From Macrosoma leucophasiata (Eukaryota > Arthropoda > Insecta > Lepidoptera > Hedylidae), in the NCBI GenBank assembly GCA_036365455.1, contig JAWQUS010000022.1, positions 2,728,001-2,792,000 of the forward strand: a DNA stretch of 64,000 nucleotides, read 5' to 3'. A model generated the notes under the pieces. That model searched no databases. It saw only the letters and a program-made list of their open reading frames with translations, and had not been told where the DNA came from. Position numbers and translations under genes: made by a program. Below are positions 10,998 to 23,900 of this stretch, one piece after another; positions within the stretch are counted from its first letter, which is position 1; each line of letters opens with the position of its first letter.

Positions 10998-13525
10998 AGA
11001 ATAGAATAGAAATAGAATAGAAAATATTTTTATTTCGAATAGATCTTTACAGATACTTTCAAAACGTCAATAAATCATAAACTACCTAGAGCGAATAACC
11101 ATTACATATAGTAAAAGCAAAATCATATATTAATAGTAAATTAAAAATTAAAATTTAAACTATTTAGTTAAAACATAATAATCATAAAATTTTTCAATTC
11201 CTTCAATGATAATAAATGAAGAAAAAGAAAAACTTATTCGTCAAGATCAATGTTATTCACTTAGCAGAGTTCCAAGTGCAGTCACTACTGAGAAGAACTC
11301 CGCTACCCAACAAACTCAGTAAGAGCTCTTTTAAATGAGAGCTTAAATCTAGTACAGATTATCGTGAAAAATCAAATAATGTCAACGTCCATAGCATAGA
11401 TGCAAATAAACAGCTATCTACTAAATGTGATGTAGCCCCTGCAAACCAGAACAGACCAGTCCCCACCAATAGCACCCGTTCACGAGTATGACGCATGTGA
11501 CAGCCATTGCCCTCCTCGACCATTTTAGAGGGAAGTGAGCAACCCGCCACACGACGCCGCCAAAGGCAAAGACATTTAAGCGTGCATGACTGTTCCGGAT
11601 ATGCATACGGCAAAATAAAAGATGGAATTCATTTTCAGCCAGGGTATTCACATTATTCAACCCTTAACAATAGTAGATACTAATTACAGAATACACGAAA
11701 TCACAGGATCATGAAATAGCCTGGCAGCGATCGCTATAATCCCAAGACGTATTATCATTAAGATAATCACTGGTCTTATAGTAATTACATTTATATAAAC
11801 GTTCTTTCATTACTTTCTTAAATTTATTGATCGATAGACTTTGAACGTTTTTGGGGATTTGATTAAAGAACCGTATACATTGACCTCTAAAAGAATTACT
11901 GACCCTATTCAGCCGCGTTGCATGCATGGACAACTTGTATTTGTTCCTAGTATTTATACTGTGGTTGTTACCTATTGTAGGAAACTCATTAATGTTTTTA
12001 CGGACATATAATACATTTTCATAAATGTATTGCGAAGCTACAGTCAGAATATTTATTTCTTTAAATTTATCTCTAAGAGATACCCTCGGACTCAACCCGT
12101 AGATAGCCCGGACAGCTCTCTTTTGCAGTACAAAAATAGTGTTGACGTCGGCGGAATTTCCCCATAGCAAAATGCCATAGGACATTATACTGTGAAAATA
12201 ACTAAAATAAACAAGGCGAGCCGTCTCGACGTCTGTTAATAGTCTAATCTTTTTCACAGCAAATGCTGCCGAGCTAAGTCTACTAGCTAATTTGGCAATA
12301 TGGGGACCCCATTGCAATTTAGCATCCACGGTAATGCCAAGAAATACCGTGGACTCTACGATCTCCAATACTTCCTCATTTATCTTAACATTGGTTTCAA
12401 CCTGTTTTACGTTAGGAGTAGTAAATTTAATACATTTTGTCTTACTGCTATTTAACGAAAGGTTATTGGCGCTAAACCAATGTACTATATTAGAGAGAGT
12501 ATTGTTTACACAGTCAAAATCTACCTCCTGACTTTTAATTTTGAACACTAAAGAAGTATCATCAGCAAACAATACCATCTCTTGGCCATCATTGATAATG
12601 TAGGGTAAGTCATTAATATAGACTAAGAAAAGAAATGGCCCTAAAATAGAGCCCTGTGGGACCCCCATATCCATTGAAGTCCCGGGAGTTCCTGTCCCAT
12701 TTACATCAACACACATATTTCTATTGTTTAAATATGAAGTCATAAGCTCGAGAGCGGTATCTCGAAGGCCGTAGTGATATAACTTTCTGACCAATGTTTC
12801 ATGCTGAACGCAATCAAATGCTTTAGATAAGTCACAGAATACCCCTAGTGCATTATGTGATTTCTCCCAAGCTTCAAAAATGTGTTTGACAAGTTCAACA
12901 CCTGCATCGGTAGTTGAACGACCCCTAGTAAATCCAAACTGTCGACAATGTAAAAGTTTATGATGGTTAAAGTGTGCAAGTAGTTGAATTAAAATAAGTT
13001 TTTCAAAAATTTTACTTAAGACAGGTAGTACAGAAATTGGTCTAAAGTTTGTGGGATCACTTGTACTACCGGATTTAAATAATGGAATAACTTTACTATG
13101 TTTCATTAGATCAGGAAATATACCACTTACAATGCTATTATTAAACATAGCCGCTAGGTAAGGTGCAACCACATCCATTATTTCATATGCAACTTTTACA
13201 GATAAGCCCCATAAATCAGTTGTGTTCTTAATATTAATAGACTTAAAGGCATGTATAACATCCGCAGTATTAACTAACTTAAAATTAAATATAGTTTTAC
13301 TTTGATGTACATTTTTTTTCAATAATGATTCGGCGACGGTAGGCGATGAAATGAGGTCTCCAGTCAAAGAAACTGGAATATTAGCAAAGAATGTTTCAAA
13401 TGCTAAAGCAACTTCTTCGTCAGTAGTAACATATTTATTGTCAATTATTAATTTAAAATCAGAGTTGCGTTCAGCTTGTTTCCCAGTTTCACTATTAATT
13501 ACATTCCAATGATCCAATAGATAGG
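10998..13525 (-). mobile_element. jockey-like LINE, 5'-truncated, inserted into LINE-E
   Basis: Minus-strand non-LTR element. Its 3' end carries AATAAA followed by a (TTCTA)-type repeat at about 10998-11035. The 5' end lacks the endonuclease, as expected from incomplete target-primed reverse transcription. Confidence 0.88.
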
Positions 13526-13577
13526 TTCCACCCTCACCGACTGGACACCTAGCAATGTTCAACGGTGCGAGTCTCAC
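11709..13577 (-). CDS. reverse transcriptase of jockey-like LINE
   Basis: Intact 622-codon frame. RT motifs in order: FRPISVLPVLSKIFEKL, GFTRGRSTTDA, GVFCDLSKAFDCVQH, GVPQGSILGPFLFLVYINDL and the catalytic FADD in MVLFADDTSLVF, then a thumb and C-terminal region with QKRAVRAIYGLSPR. The first 18 or so residues come from antisense LINE-E sequence, so the start is artificial. No apurinic endonuclease domain is present. The uninterrupted frame suggests a fairly recent insertion. Confidence 0.9.
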   Translation of the reverse strand: MRLAPLNIARCPVGEGGTYLLDHWNVINSETGKQAERNSDFKLIIDNKYVTTDEEVALAFETFFANIPVSLTGDLISSPTVAESLLKKNVHQSKTIFNFKLVNTADVIHAFKSINIKNTTDLWGLSVKVAYEIMDVVAPYLAAMFNNSIVSGIFPDLMKHSKVIPLFKSGSTSDPTNFRPISVLPVLSKIFEKLILIQLLAHFNHHKLLHCRQFGFTRGRSTTDAGVELVKHIFEAWEKSHNALGVFCDLSKAFDCVQHETLVRKLYHYGLRDTALELMTSYLNNRNMCVDVNGTGTPGTSMDMGVPQGSILGPFLFLVYINDLPYIINDGQEMVLFADDTSLVFKIKSQEVDFDCVNNTLSNIVHWFSANNLSLNSSKTKCIKFTTPNVKQVETNVKINEEVLEIVESTVFLGITVDAKLQWGPHIAKLASRLSSAAFAVKKIRLLTDVETARLVYFSYFHSIMSYGILLWGNSADVNTIFVLQKRAVRAIYGLSPRVSLRDKFKEINILTVASQYIYENVLYVRKNINEFPTIGNNHSINTRNKYKLSMHATRLNRVSNSFRGQCIRFFNQIPKNVQSLSINKFKKVMKERLYKCNYYKTSDYLNDNTSWDYSDRCQAIS

Positions 13578-13795
13578 GTTCGTTTTTGCCCAGAACGTGT
13601 AAATTGTGGAATGAACTTCCCTTTGAGGTGTGCCCTCGGTGCTACAATAAGGGGTCCTTCAAAAATGGCGTCAAAAGAGTCCTTCAGGGCTGGCAGCGCG
13701 TTGGCGACTCCCCTGGTGTTGCAAATGTTCATTGGCGACGGTGACTACTTTCCATCAGGTGGCCCGTCTGCTTGTCTGTCAATCCGTTGACATAA
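13525..13795 (+). mobile_element. LINE-E fragment, right half of the split copy
   Basis: Continues with ccaccctcaccgactggaca through gtgtaaattgtggaatgaac to a stop region like 6900-7130. It directly abuts the 5' end of the inserted LINE. Confidence 0.85.
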
Positions 13796-14162
13796 AAAAA
13801 CCTAACTTCAAAAATCGTTCTATACTCACAATAGTCGTAGAATCATTTTAATATCATAAGAGTCAGTTACACACACTTATGTCAATAACACATAGTCATA
13901 CAAGACAAACACATCACTGTGCATATTTACACACAGACACTGGTTTTGTACATTGACACACACAAAAAAACTACACGTCGAATTTGTGTGAATAAAAACA
14001 CGCAAAACTGTGTCGTGGGATAGAATTGATTCGAAAATAGTCGATTAAATCGCTTATAGATATCTAATCTTATCGTTTTCCAAAGACGAGTACATTACAA
14101 ATGGACAGTATAATAATATGGATATCTATGACGTGTCATTGCGTATTTTAATCATTTTGTTT

Positions 14163-14462
14163 TGATATAACTGCCTCAGTAGCCTAGTGGTAGCAGGCCA
14201 CTACTACGCTTGGAGACCTGGATTGGATTCCTGGATCGAGGGATATCAGAGATAATGATGTAAAATCCATTATCTCTGGTTCTATTGGGAGTTTTTGTTT
14301 CCCAGTACCTGGGAGTGTGGTTGTGCCCGGAGATGTCAACTCGTCACCTGTAACATGGGCTAAAACGTAACCGGCGAATCGTGGGTTTTGTTTTGTGTTT
14401 GCATAGATGCTTGAATGCATCTTCCTCTACCTACCCCTTCGGGGATTACAGGCATTTACATG
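14163..14462 (+). mobile_element. SINE-B
   Basis: A box tagcctagtggtagcagg with a degraded B box, ending cggggattacaggc. The flanks 13800-14160 and 14470-14800 hold nothing recognisable. Confidence 0.85.
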
Positions 14463-14805
14463 TTAGGTACAATACAATAAAAAAATCAAAAATAAAATTA
14501 GTTTTTTTTCGTATTGTTGTATCCAGGATCGTGAGTACTATTTTTAGTTTTTTTGGAAATGTTCCATTGACACTCTGTATAGCGATGGCAATTTATGCTA
14601 TTTCTCGTTAATTTCATAAGCATGTGAATTCGTGAGTCTTAGCATGCTAATTGCTATTGCTATGCTTTTTGCTAATACGGTAATATTTGATACATAATGA
14701 AGTATATGATTTCTGTTAATATGCCAAATTAGACAAAATGAACCGATGAGTATTTTTATTGAAGTAGGAATTTTATTGTCTGTTAAAAGTATTATCTACC
14801 CTCAG

Positions 14806-14962
14806 TACAACTACCGAAACAGCTGCAACCGATGCAGTACCAGGTGCAGTACCGCGCCCCCTCCCCCCCGCCGCCGGGCGTCACCCGCACCCCTGAGGAG
14901 ATTGAAGCCGAAATGAGGAGGATCGAAATGGAGTACGAGAAGCTGGCTCTGGTGTTCATTGA
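14806..14962 (+). CDS. DNAI7: DNAI7 exon, charged helix
   Basis: Acceptor ctaccctcag, donor gtgagt, phases 1 to 2. A proline-rich stretch (APSPPPPGVTRTPEE) is followed by a Glu/Arg-rich helix. An internal ATG (MQYQVQY) exists, but the frame is open to the acceptor. Confidence 0.75.
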
Positions 14963-17900
14963 GTGAGTCATCATCATTTCAGCCAAAAGTCTCTACTGTC
15001 TTCTACTGGTGGTAGAGCTCCAGTGACGGAGCTCGCGGGCGTAGGTACCACCGCATTATAGTGGCAACCCATTATACGTCCCACTGCTGGGCACGAGTCT
15101 CACCCCTTTTTTGGGGGGAGGCCTGGAGCTTACTCCACCACGCTGCTCCAATGCGGATTGGTGGAGGTGGGTTGGGTTAGTGGTCAACCCGCTGTCGGAT
15201 GTTTTCAAACCGCTCATAAGGCCTCCGACAAGGTTTAACGACTGCTATCTATCAATAGCAACCGAGACCGACGGCTTAACGTGCCCTCCGAAACACGGAA
15301 ACGCGCATTTAGTTTGCCACTAGCGGTCACCCATCACACTTACCGACCGCGCCCGTAGTGCTTAACCGAGTAGATCGCTTACGATCTACACCAGCCGCCG
15401 GGCCATGCGCGCTTCCTAATATATTTGCCGCTAAATGGTAGTGTTCAGCACTACCGTGCTACGGTCAGATGGTAATGTACGGCCCTGTAATTTCGGGCAC
15501 AGAGGCATAAAACCTTAGGCCTCAGGAGTGGTAACGCATCTGTATTTTGACGTTGGTCTTTGTGTGGGTGTCTTTAGGCTGCAGTCATCACTTAACATCA
15601 ATGTGAACTGTATGCTTGTTTGCCACTTCCATTACATAAAAAAAACGTCGTCCACTCCTGGACACAGCTTTCCCCAAAGACGCTTACAACGGTGTTGTGT
15701 TATGCGTTATTAAGGGAGAATATCCCATATTCACTATGCTTGGTAGGCGGATTGATTTTGCTATGAAAATGTAATTTTTTTTTTCACTTCGTCGGTGTTT
15801 TCCCTGCCTGCCTGTCTTCCCTAATCATAGGGCAACACCATAGCAAGAAGTAGCCATATGCAGGGTTTCCCCTCTGTCAAATTGCAAGCACAAGTGATCC
15901 TACGCCTGTCGCCGAGATGTTTAAACGTGTGTGTGAAATTGTTTACGTATTTTGTTAAAGTCAAGGTGTGAGTTTCGTAGTAATAGACGATTTTTGTTGT
16001 GTATGTGTGTCACGCTAATTACCCTCCGCAAAAAATTACAGACTGTTTTGCATCGGTAATAAACGCTTTGGCTACTCCCCTCCTGTCGGTCAGTGGCCCG
16101 TGTTGCTATGTGCCTAATAGCCTGGGTAATCTTAAACCCCGCAGATTGCCACAAGACGTGATGTGGTCAGAGCCGCCGGTGGTGTGCCAGTGGCAGGAAC
16201 CCCGCAATCTGTGGACCAGCAACTATGTCAACGATTATAAATTTAACGAGGATAAACTGACTGTTCAATTTCGGACTGGAGTGCTCTGTGAGTTGTATGT
16301 CTGTATTTTAATAATAATTTCTTCAGAAAAACCCTTTGTTTTCATCAAGGGATTTTTATTGGAGCTTTCGCTATTTTAGTTTCAGTTAAAGGACTCGATT
16401 ATGTAGCCACCACCGCATTACTTAATCTATCTGCCACCAATTGGTAGTGTTCATTACTATCGTGTTCCTGTTAGATGGTAATGTATCGCCCGGTAATAAT
16501 TATCACAAAGACGTAAGAACGTACGTCTCAGGGGTGACAACGCATTTGCGTTTTGACCTCTGGTTTTTGTGTGGATGTCTATAGGCTGCAGTCATCACTT
16601 AACATCCACGTGAACTGCATGCTTGTTTGGCACCTTCGTTTCACAATAAAAAAACTCAATGTTTTGATTTCAGGGCCAATCGGTCTAGCTACGCTGAGGT
16701 ACGGGAATTTACCCTACCAAGGATGGGATGTAAAACCGGATCCAAATGGGTAAATATTTTGTAATCATGTTTCTAACTATCCAATTATCAGTTGAATAAA
16801 ATGATATGTAAATAAACGCCCAAATGTTAATAGAGAAGATGGATGGCGATTATCAACGTCATGGAATTCTGTACTTTGTAAAATTAAATCCCAGACGCAC
16901 CAGTCTGCGGCACCTCAAGAATCTCAAGATACCATAAGTCAATTTTGTCTTAATCCTCAACGCTACGCAAGACGTTTGGGAAATAGATGGAGGTCAGGTT
17001 CAAACTGCTGCAAACAGCAGCAGGAAGCGTGGTGGAGGAAGCTCCAGGTGTCTCCCCAAACAGGGGCGAGACTCGTGCCCAACTGTGGGAGTTGTGGGAC
17101 GTATCAAGGGTTGCCATTATGATTATTATATAAGCGACACAGCTTATATTACTGCAGTTCGCCATCCGCCTAACTCTTATGCTTTCGTTTATGACGTTAT
17201 CTTGTCAGTTTCGTACCGCCTAACTAGGTATTTCCTGCCAATGTTTTCATGCGCAGTATATCGGCAGGAGGCCTCTCTAATCAGGACATCTAGGTAGTGT
17301 TGTGGGCGTGTCTTTGCTATAAACCGATATGTTATTCGTATTTGTGGGCTGTATCTGTATCTATCTGGATCTATATGGTATCTGTAGGTGGGTACTCGAG
17401 CGGATGATGAAATAAAGCACAGGTTGGTAGAAGAAAGTCGTATATTGCCAAAGATCTGCCCATTCGATTACTTCAGGCATGGAAGAACGGGCAAGATACC
17501 CTTCGGACCGGATCCCTGGTACCATCGTTTTCCTTGTTAATATATCGCCTTTCTAGAAAGATATTATTTTACAGAAAAGGCGTATTAATAACCGTGACGG
17601 GTGTATGTGTGACGGTGACATGGCTGTGTTTGGGCAACTCGGTGCGGTTGAAGTCCATAGCCAACGCGACCACGCCGGCCCTAAAGGAACACATCAATAA
17701 ACCTTTCACTGTGAAGCAAATGATGCAGGTAAGGATATCTTTTTTTAATGTAATGAAAGTGGCAAACAAGCATGCAGTTCACCAGACCAGAGGTCAAAAT
17801 GCAGTTGCCTTACCACTCCTGAGGCCTAAGGTGTTACGCCTCTGTGCCGGAAATTACAGGGCCGTACATTACTACCTGACCGGCACACGATAGTGCTGAA

Positions 17901-20900
17901 CACTACCATTTAGCGGCAAGTATATTAGGTAATGCGGTGGTGCCTACGCCCGCGAGCTCCGTCACAGGAGCTCTTCTACCAGTAGATCTACCTATATTAA
18001 AGTACGCCAGGTAGCCAAGGTGTGCAACAAGAATAAGAGCAATTTCAGAGAGGAATAACAGAAATTTCAAGTCACCTTGTATATTTGTAGTATTCACTAC
18101 TTAAGGCGCCATCTATTGGAAGGCTGAGGAAACATGTATCTACTTTTCTTGTACGAGAGATGGCGTAGCACCGCGCTGAATCGCATGTACAAAGTTTTCA
18201 TACGAGTTGCGCTATATACAACTTCCCAACGTTAAACGATGGGCCGCGGCCCGCCAGGAGATATCACTAGGTTGGAAGATCCTCCCTCATTGTTAGAGTA
18301 ATACATCTTGTCCCTTATGTGTTCTTCCATAACGCCCTAAGCCGAGGACCGGACCCGCAGGGGGGGGTCTCCCTCAGGCAATTGTGTAAATTTATTTACG
18401 CTGAGATGTTTCGCGCCCCGCCAATTACCTCCAACAATTCTCTTCCGCACGCATGGCCCCGCGGCTGGTGTAGATCGGAAGCGATCTACCCGGTTAAGTG
18501 ATACGGGCGCAGTCGGATGTGTGGTGGATGACCGCTAGTGGCAAATTAAAATGCGCGTTTCCGTGCTTCAGAGGGCACGTTAAGCCGTCGGTCCCAGTTG
18601 CTATCGATAGATAGCAGTCGTTAAAACCTTGTCGGAGGCCTTATAAGCGGTTTGAAAACATCTGACCGCGTATCTCCACCAATCCGCATTGGAGCAGCGT
18701 GGTGGAGTAAGTTCCAGGCCTCCTCCCAAGGGAGAGACTCGTGCCCAGCAGTGGGACGTATCAAGGGTTGCCATTATTATTATTCATTCTCCGCCAACAG
18801 TGTGGTGTCATCACGTTCCTACGACAACTCCGTTAACTGGCTGAGACTTGAACTCCGACTTGTTTAACACGTTGACTGTCCAGGCCAAATATCTACGCTA
18901 GACGTCCTAAATAATATTTATTTCCCTAACTCAGACGTCCTCGCCAATAAACGGGGAGGACGTCTGAAATAATGGGAGACTTTAATACTGAATGATGAAG
19001 GTAGACGAGGCACGAGAGGTTTGTCAGAACCGGGATGTCTGGCGCTCTACACTCTCTGCCTACCCCGTTAGGGACCTGGCGTGAAGATACACACACACAC
19101 TTTAATACTGACATGGTGAAGATAGACGCGAGATCATTTAAATTGAGATCAATCCTGGAGTCATCAAATCTTTCTTTGCTTCAACTTGACACTACGCATC
19201 ATAATATTCAATTTGATGACTCCTGGCTTGATCTAATGATTGTGTCTTCGGAATCTTTTTGTTTGAATCATGGACAGTATGCTGCCCCGGGTCTATCTAG
19301 ACATGATCTTATTTATCTATCCTACAACATAAAACCTCTCAAGGCGCGGCCAGCTATTGTCCATGTGCGAAATTTTGCATTGTTAAATGTTGAAAGTCTC
19401 AAATCTGACGCTTTATCAACTGATTGGTCTACAATTGAGGCTGCCTCTACGATTGACGAAAAAGTGTCACGTCTTAATCGTTTAGTATTAAATTTATTCG
19501 ACTCTCATGCACCAATAAGAGCAAGTCGCCTCAAACGACCTCCAGCACCGTGGATAACTAGGGGTGTCCGAATTGCAATGAGACGACGTGATAAGGCTTT
19601 CCGGACCTTTAGAAGAGATCGCAGCGATGCAAATTGGAGTCTTTATAAATCAGCAAGAAATCGCTACAACCAAATGGTAAGGGTCGCTAAACGCCGCTAC
19701 ATCTACGAAAATGTACTTAATTCATCCCCTGCCGACGTATGGAAGTTTCTCAAATCCCTTGGTCTCTCTAAACCTAGCTTTAACCTTTGTTCGTTTCCTT
19801 ACTCACTTGTAAGCCTTAACCAGCACTTCTCCAGCATACCTCTTCTCGATCGTAACATTAAATTATTAATTATTCATAATCTTACTTCAATGTCATCATT
19901 CACTAATACCTTCACCTTTTCTGCTGTTACTTGTGATGAGATCCGAAAATTCTCTCGTCCCTTAAGTCGAATGTTGTTGGCGCTGATGGTGTGAGCCGGA
20001 GAATGATGTTCTTAATCCTTGACTTTATTTTGCCTGCTCTAACTCATATAATTAATTTTTCTCTTCGGACTGGTACGTTCCCTTCCGCCTGGCGTAAATC
20101 TTTCATAACGCTTCTCCCTAAAATTCCTAATCCCAGTTTACCTAATCACCTTAGACCCATTTCTATACTCCCGTTTTTATCTAAGGTCTTAGAAGCCGTC
20201 ACGCACAAGCAATTTTCTGCATATGTATTTCGAAATGATCTCCTCACACCATATCAGTCCGGGTTCCGCCAGGGTCATAGCACATCTACCGCCCTGCTTA
20301 AAGTCATTGATGATGTCAGGTCCGGTATGGAACGTTCGAAACTTACAGTCCTGGTTCTCGTTGACTTCTCCAACGCGGTTTAATACCGTCGACCATGACA
20401 TTCTTCTTGCTGTCCTTAGTTATATTGGAGCCTCTCCAGTAGCGCAGAAATGGTTCTCATCATATCTTCGCGGTCGCCAGCAGGCAGTGCGTGCTGATCA
20501 GGAGATTTCGGATTGGTGCACTCTTGCCTCTGGTGTGCCTCAAGGCGGAATTCTATCACCACTTCTTTTCGCATTGTTCATTAATCTTATCACATCTGTC
20601 CTTCATAACTCTTACCATTTGTATGCAGACGATCTTCAGATATACGCTCAAGCTGACGTCTCTAACATAGATCTTGCTTTTGCCGCAGTCAACGATGATC
20701 TTAAAGCGATATCTGACTGGTCTAATAAATTTGGAATATCCGTTAATATATCAAAATGTCAAGCCATTATTTTAGGCAGCCAGTATTACATCAACCAACT
20801 GAATTATAATGATTTACCACCTATTTTATTTAACAATTTACCCGTTTCATTCACGGATTGCGTTAAAGACCTAGGTTTGTACATTGATTCTTCTTTAAGC

Positions 20901-23900
20901 TGGAAGAAACAAGTTGCATCTATTAGCCAACGCACCACTGCAACCCTGCGATCTCTCTATAGATTTAAGAATTTTCTACCACCTAGTACTAAGTCTCTTC
21001 TTGCGCAGTCTATCATCATTCCTACTATTGACTATGCGGACGTTTGTTACTCGGATATCTCCCAATAACTTCTGAATAAATTGGATCGGTTACTCAATAT
21101 GTCTATCCGTTTTATTTTCGGTTTACTAAAATATGTACGTAATTATTAATCGTACGTACGTATTACGTACGTACGATTAATAATTCGTTGTCATATATAT
21201 AAGTTTGGGGAAAAAGTTTCTTCGCATTTTTTAAGATAATTCAAAACATTTTTTAATATAGTTTATTTAAATTTAACTAAAGTATGTATGTACCATTTTA
21301 TGTTCTTAGGTTTTCGCGAGCTACACTCATTGAAATAAAACTAGTTTTATTTCAATGTACCATTTTGTTCGATAACCCTTTGCCATCTTGTAGGTAGGGA
21401 CATGATTCCATTGCTATAAAAATTTTGGGACTTGTCGCGGTATTACCGCGACAAGTGGATTTGGCAGTCCTCTCGTGATGTTAACCTAACATTGCATAAA
21501 GAACTCTGAAGAGACCGAAACAGGTGGAAATCTGAAAGTGCAAGGTCAGGACTATACGGCGGATGCATTAACACCTCCCAGCCAAACTCTCTTAATTTTT
21601 GCTGAGTGGCTATAGATGTGTGAGGTCTAGCGTTATCATGATGAAACACCACACCCCTTCTGTTAATCAATTCCGGCCGCTTTCTCTCAATTTCTTGCTT
21701 TAATCTCATCAGTTGTTCGCAGTAGAGTTCAGAATCGATAGTCCTGTCTGGTGGTAATAGGTCATAATGAATAATGCCCTTCCAATCCCACCACACACAC
21801 AACATCACCTTATTGCGAGTTAACCCGGGTTTCGCCACAGTCTGTGAAGCCTGACCGGCCTTTTACCACGACCTTTTTCGCACGTTCTTGTCGTACGTGA
21901 TCCACTTTTCATCACCAGTTATCAGCTTCTTCAAAAATGATTCGGTTTCATTACGTCGTAATAAAGAATGAGTACACAAAAATGAGTACACGGTTCATTA
22001 GGTTTCTTTCAGTGAGCTCGTGAGGTACTCAAATATCGAGCTTTTTTTTGTACCCAGCTTTTTTCAAATACGCCAAAACTGTTTTGTGATCAATTCTCAG
22101 TTCTTCAGCTACGTCGTAACTACTGATAAGCCGAACTTGCTCCATTTTTTTAAAAAATAGCATCCATTTTATCCGTAATAGCGACCAGAGCGAGGTGCAT
22201 CTTTGACATCAAAATTTCCGGATTGAAAACGAAAACGCTTAAACCAAATTTGTGCTACTCTCACAGACACTGCACTAGGTCCATAAACATCGCAAATTTT
22301 TTTTCGCTACTTGCGTTGCATTTTTACCTGTTTTGTAGTAAAATTTTAAAATGTATCGAATTTCTTCATTAGATTCACTCATCTTGACAGTACGAAAAAC
22401 AAATAAAAATCACACATTTGCCTAATTTGAATTTGGAATTATGTTCTTTAAAATTTTAACTTTCAACTTTCTTGATACCAAAACCAACCAGATACAAATA
22501 CTACAGCCAAAGAGATTTTATTACAAGTTCATATATACTATAATGCGAAAAGACTTTTTCCCCAACCTATTATATAATTATATATGTCGGCAGGAGGCCT
22601 CTCCAGTCAGGACATCTAGGACATCTAGGTAGTATTGTCTGCGTTTCTTTCCATAAGCTGATATGTTATTCGTGTTTGTGGGCGTCTGTAGGTGGGAACT
22701 CGAGCGGGTGATGAAATAAAGCACAGGGTTTGGCAGAAGGTGAAGCAATAGTCATTTATTGCCAAAGATCCGCCCATTCGATTACCTCCGGCAGGGAAGA
22801 ACGGGCAAGAAACCCTTCGAACCGGGAAACCACATTTACCAGGATACGATACTACTACTGTCACTAGTCTTCTGCCCATTTGATTCAAAACTACCCGCGT
22901 TATATATACATAACTGATATATATAACTGGTAGCATAACTGCCCTATAATAATTCGATTCAACTGTGTGACTGTGACTGAATGATCGTTACTCTATGACT
23001 GACCGTCATGAACTATTTGCAAGCCTTTACAAACCCGATATCGGCAAGTCACTATCCCCCTCTAAGGTAACAAATCCAAGTACCTATGCCGACCGTGGCG
23101 CCACCTAGAATTCTCTATTAAACAATCTAGACTAGTCGTAATTAGGTTACGTCTTCGACAAACTAGATGGCGCTAGTAGTCACATTTAGCTTCCACTCCG
23201 ACATATACATATATTTTATACATATATATATAGGAATACTATATGTATTATATGTATATACGCAATATGTATCTATATATATATATGTAATTATTTATTA
23301 AGGTATTTATTGTTTAATTAATGCTGTTCTCTAACTTTTTGTTCTTGTATAAATTGCACCCTTTACAATCCTGTCCCACATCCCAAAGGTTGACTGTTAG
23401 AGAATGCCTAGTGGCATTAAGTCCGCCTAATGTACTCGCTGCATTGATGAATAAATAAATAAATAAATAAACGGCGTACATTATGTACACCTATTTGCTT
23501 CACACGTGATGCAAGGACTTATGGTAAAAGATCAATTTGTATCATTTGTGATGCAGGGACTGTCAACGTGTTAATACAGTTTAATTTTCATAAAACTTGA
23601 TCGCAGCTAATGCGCACAGCGGCCTGCGATTTCTTCCCCGACTTTGACGCCCACAACCATATAGAGGGCTCGTGCCCTAAGGAGTGGGTGATGGAGCGGC
23701 ACAACTACCACGCGATGGCTTTCATGTCACGCGCTTACAACTTTCAATGGAGTAGGTGAGATAAATGAAATATAATATTTTAATTAGTATTAGAGATGCG
23801 CCGAATATTCGGTTCGTATTCGGTATTCGGCATATTCGGCATCTTTTCCACTATTCGTATTCGGCCGAATTATTCGGTTTTGGTGCCGAATATAAGTATT

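Noticed and set aside
12292..12531. Plus-strand frame within the LINE
   Set aside because: Antisense shadow of the reverse transcriptase.
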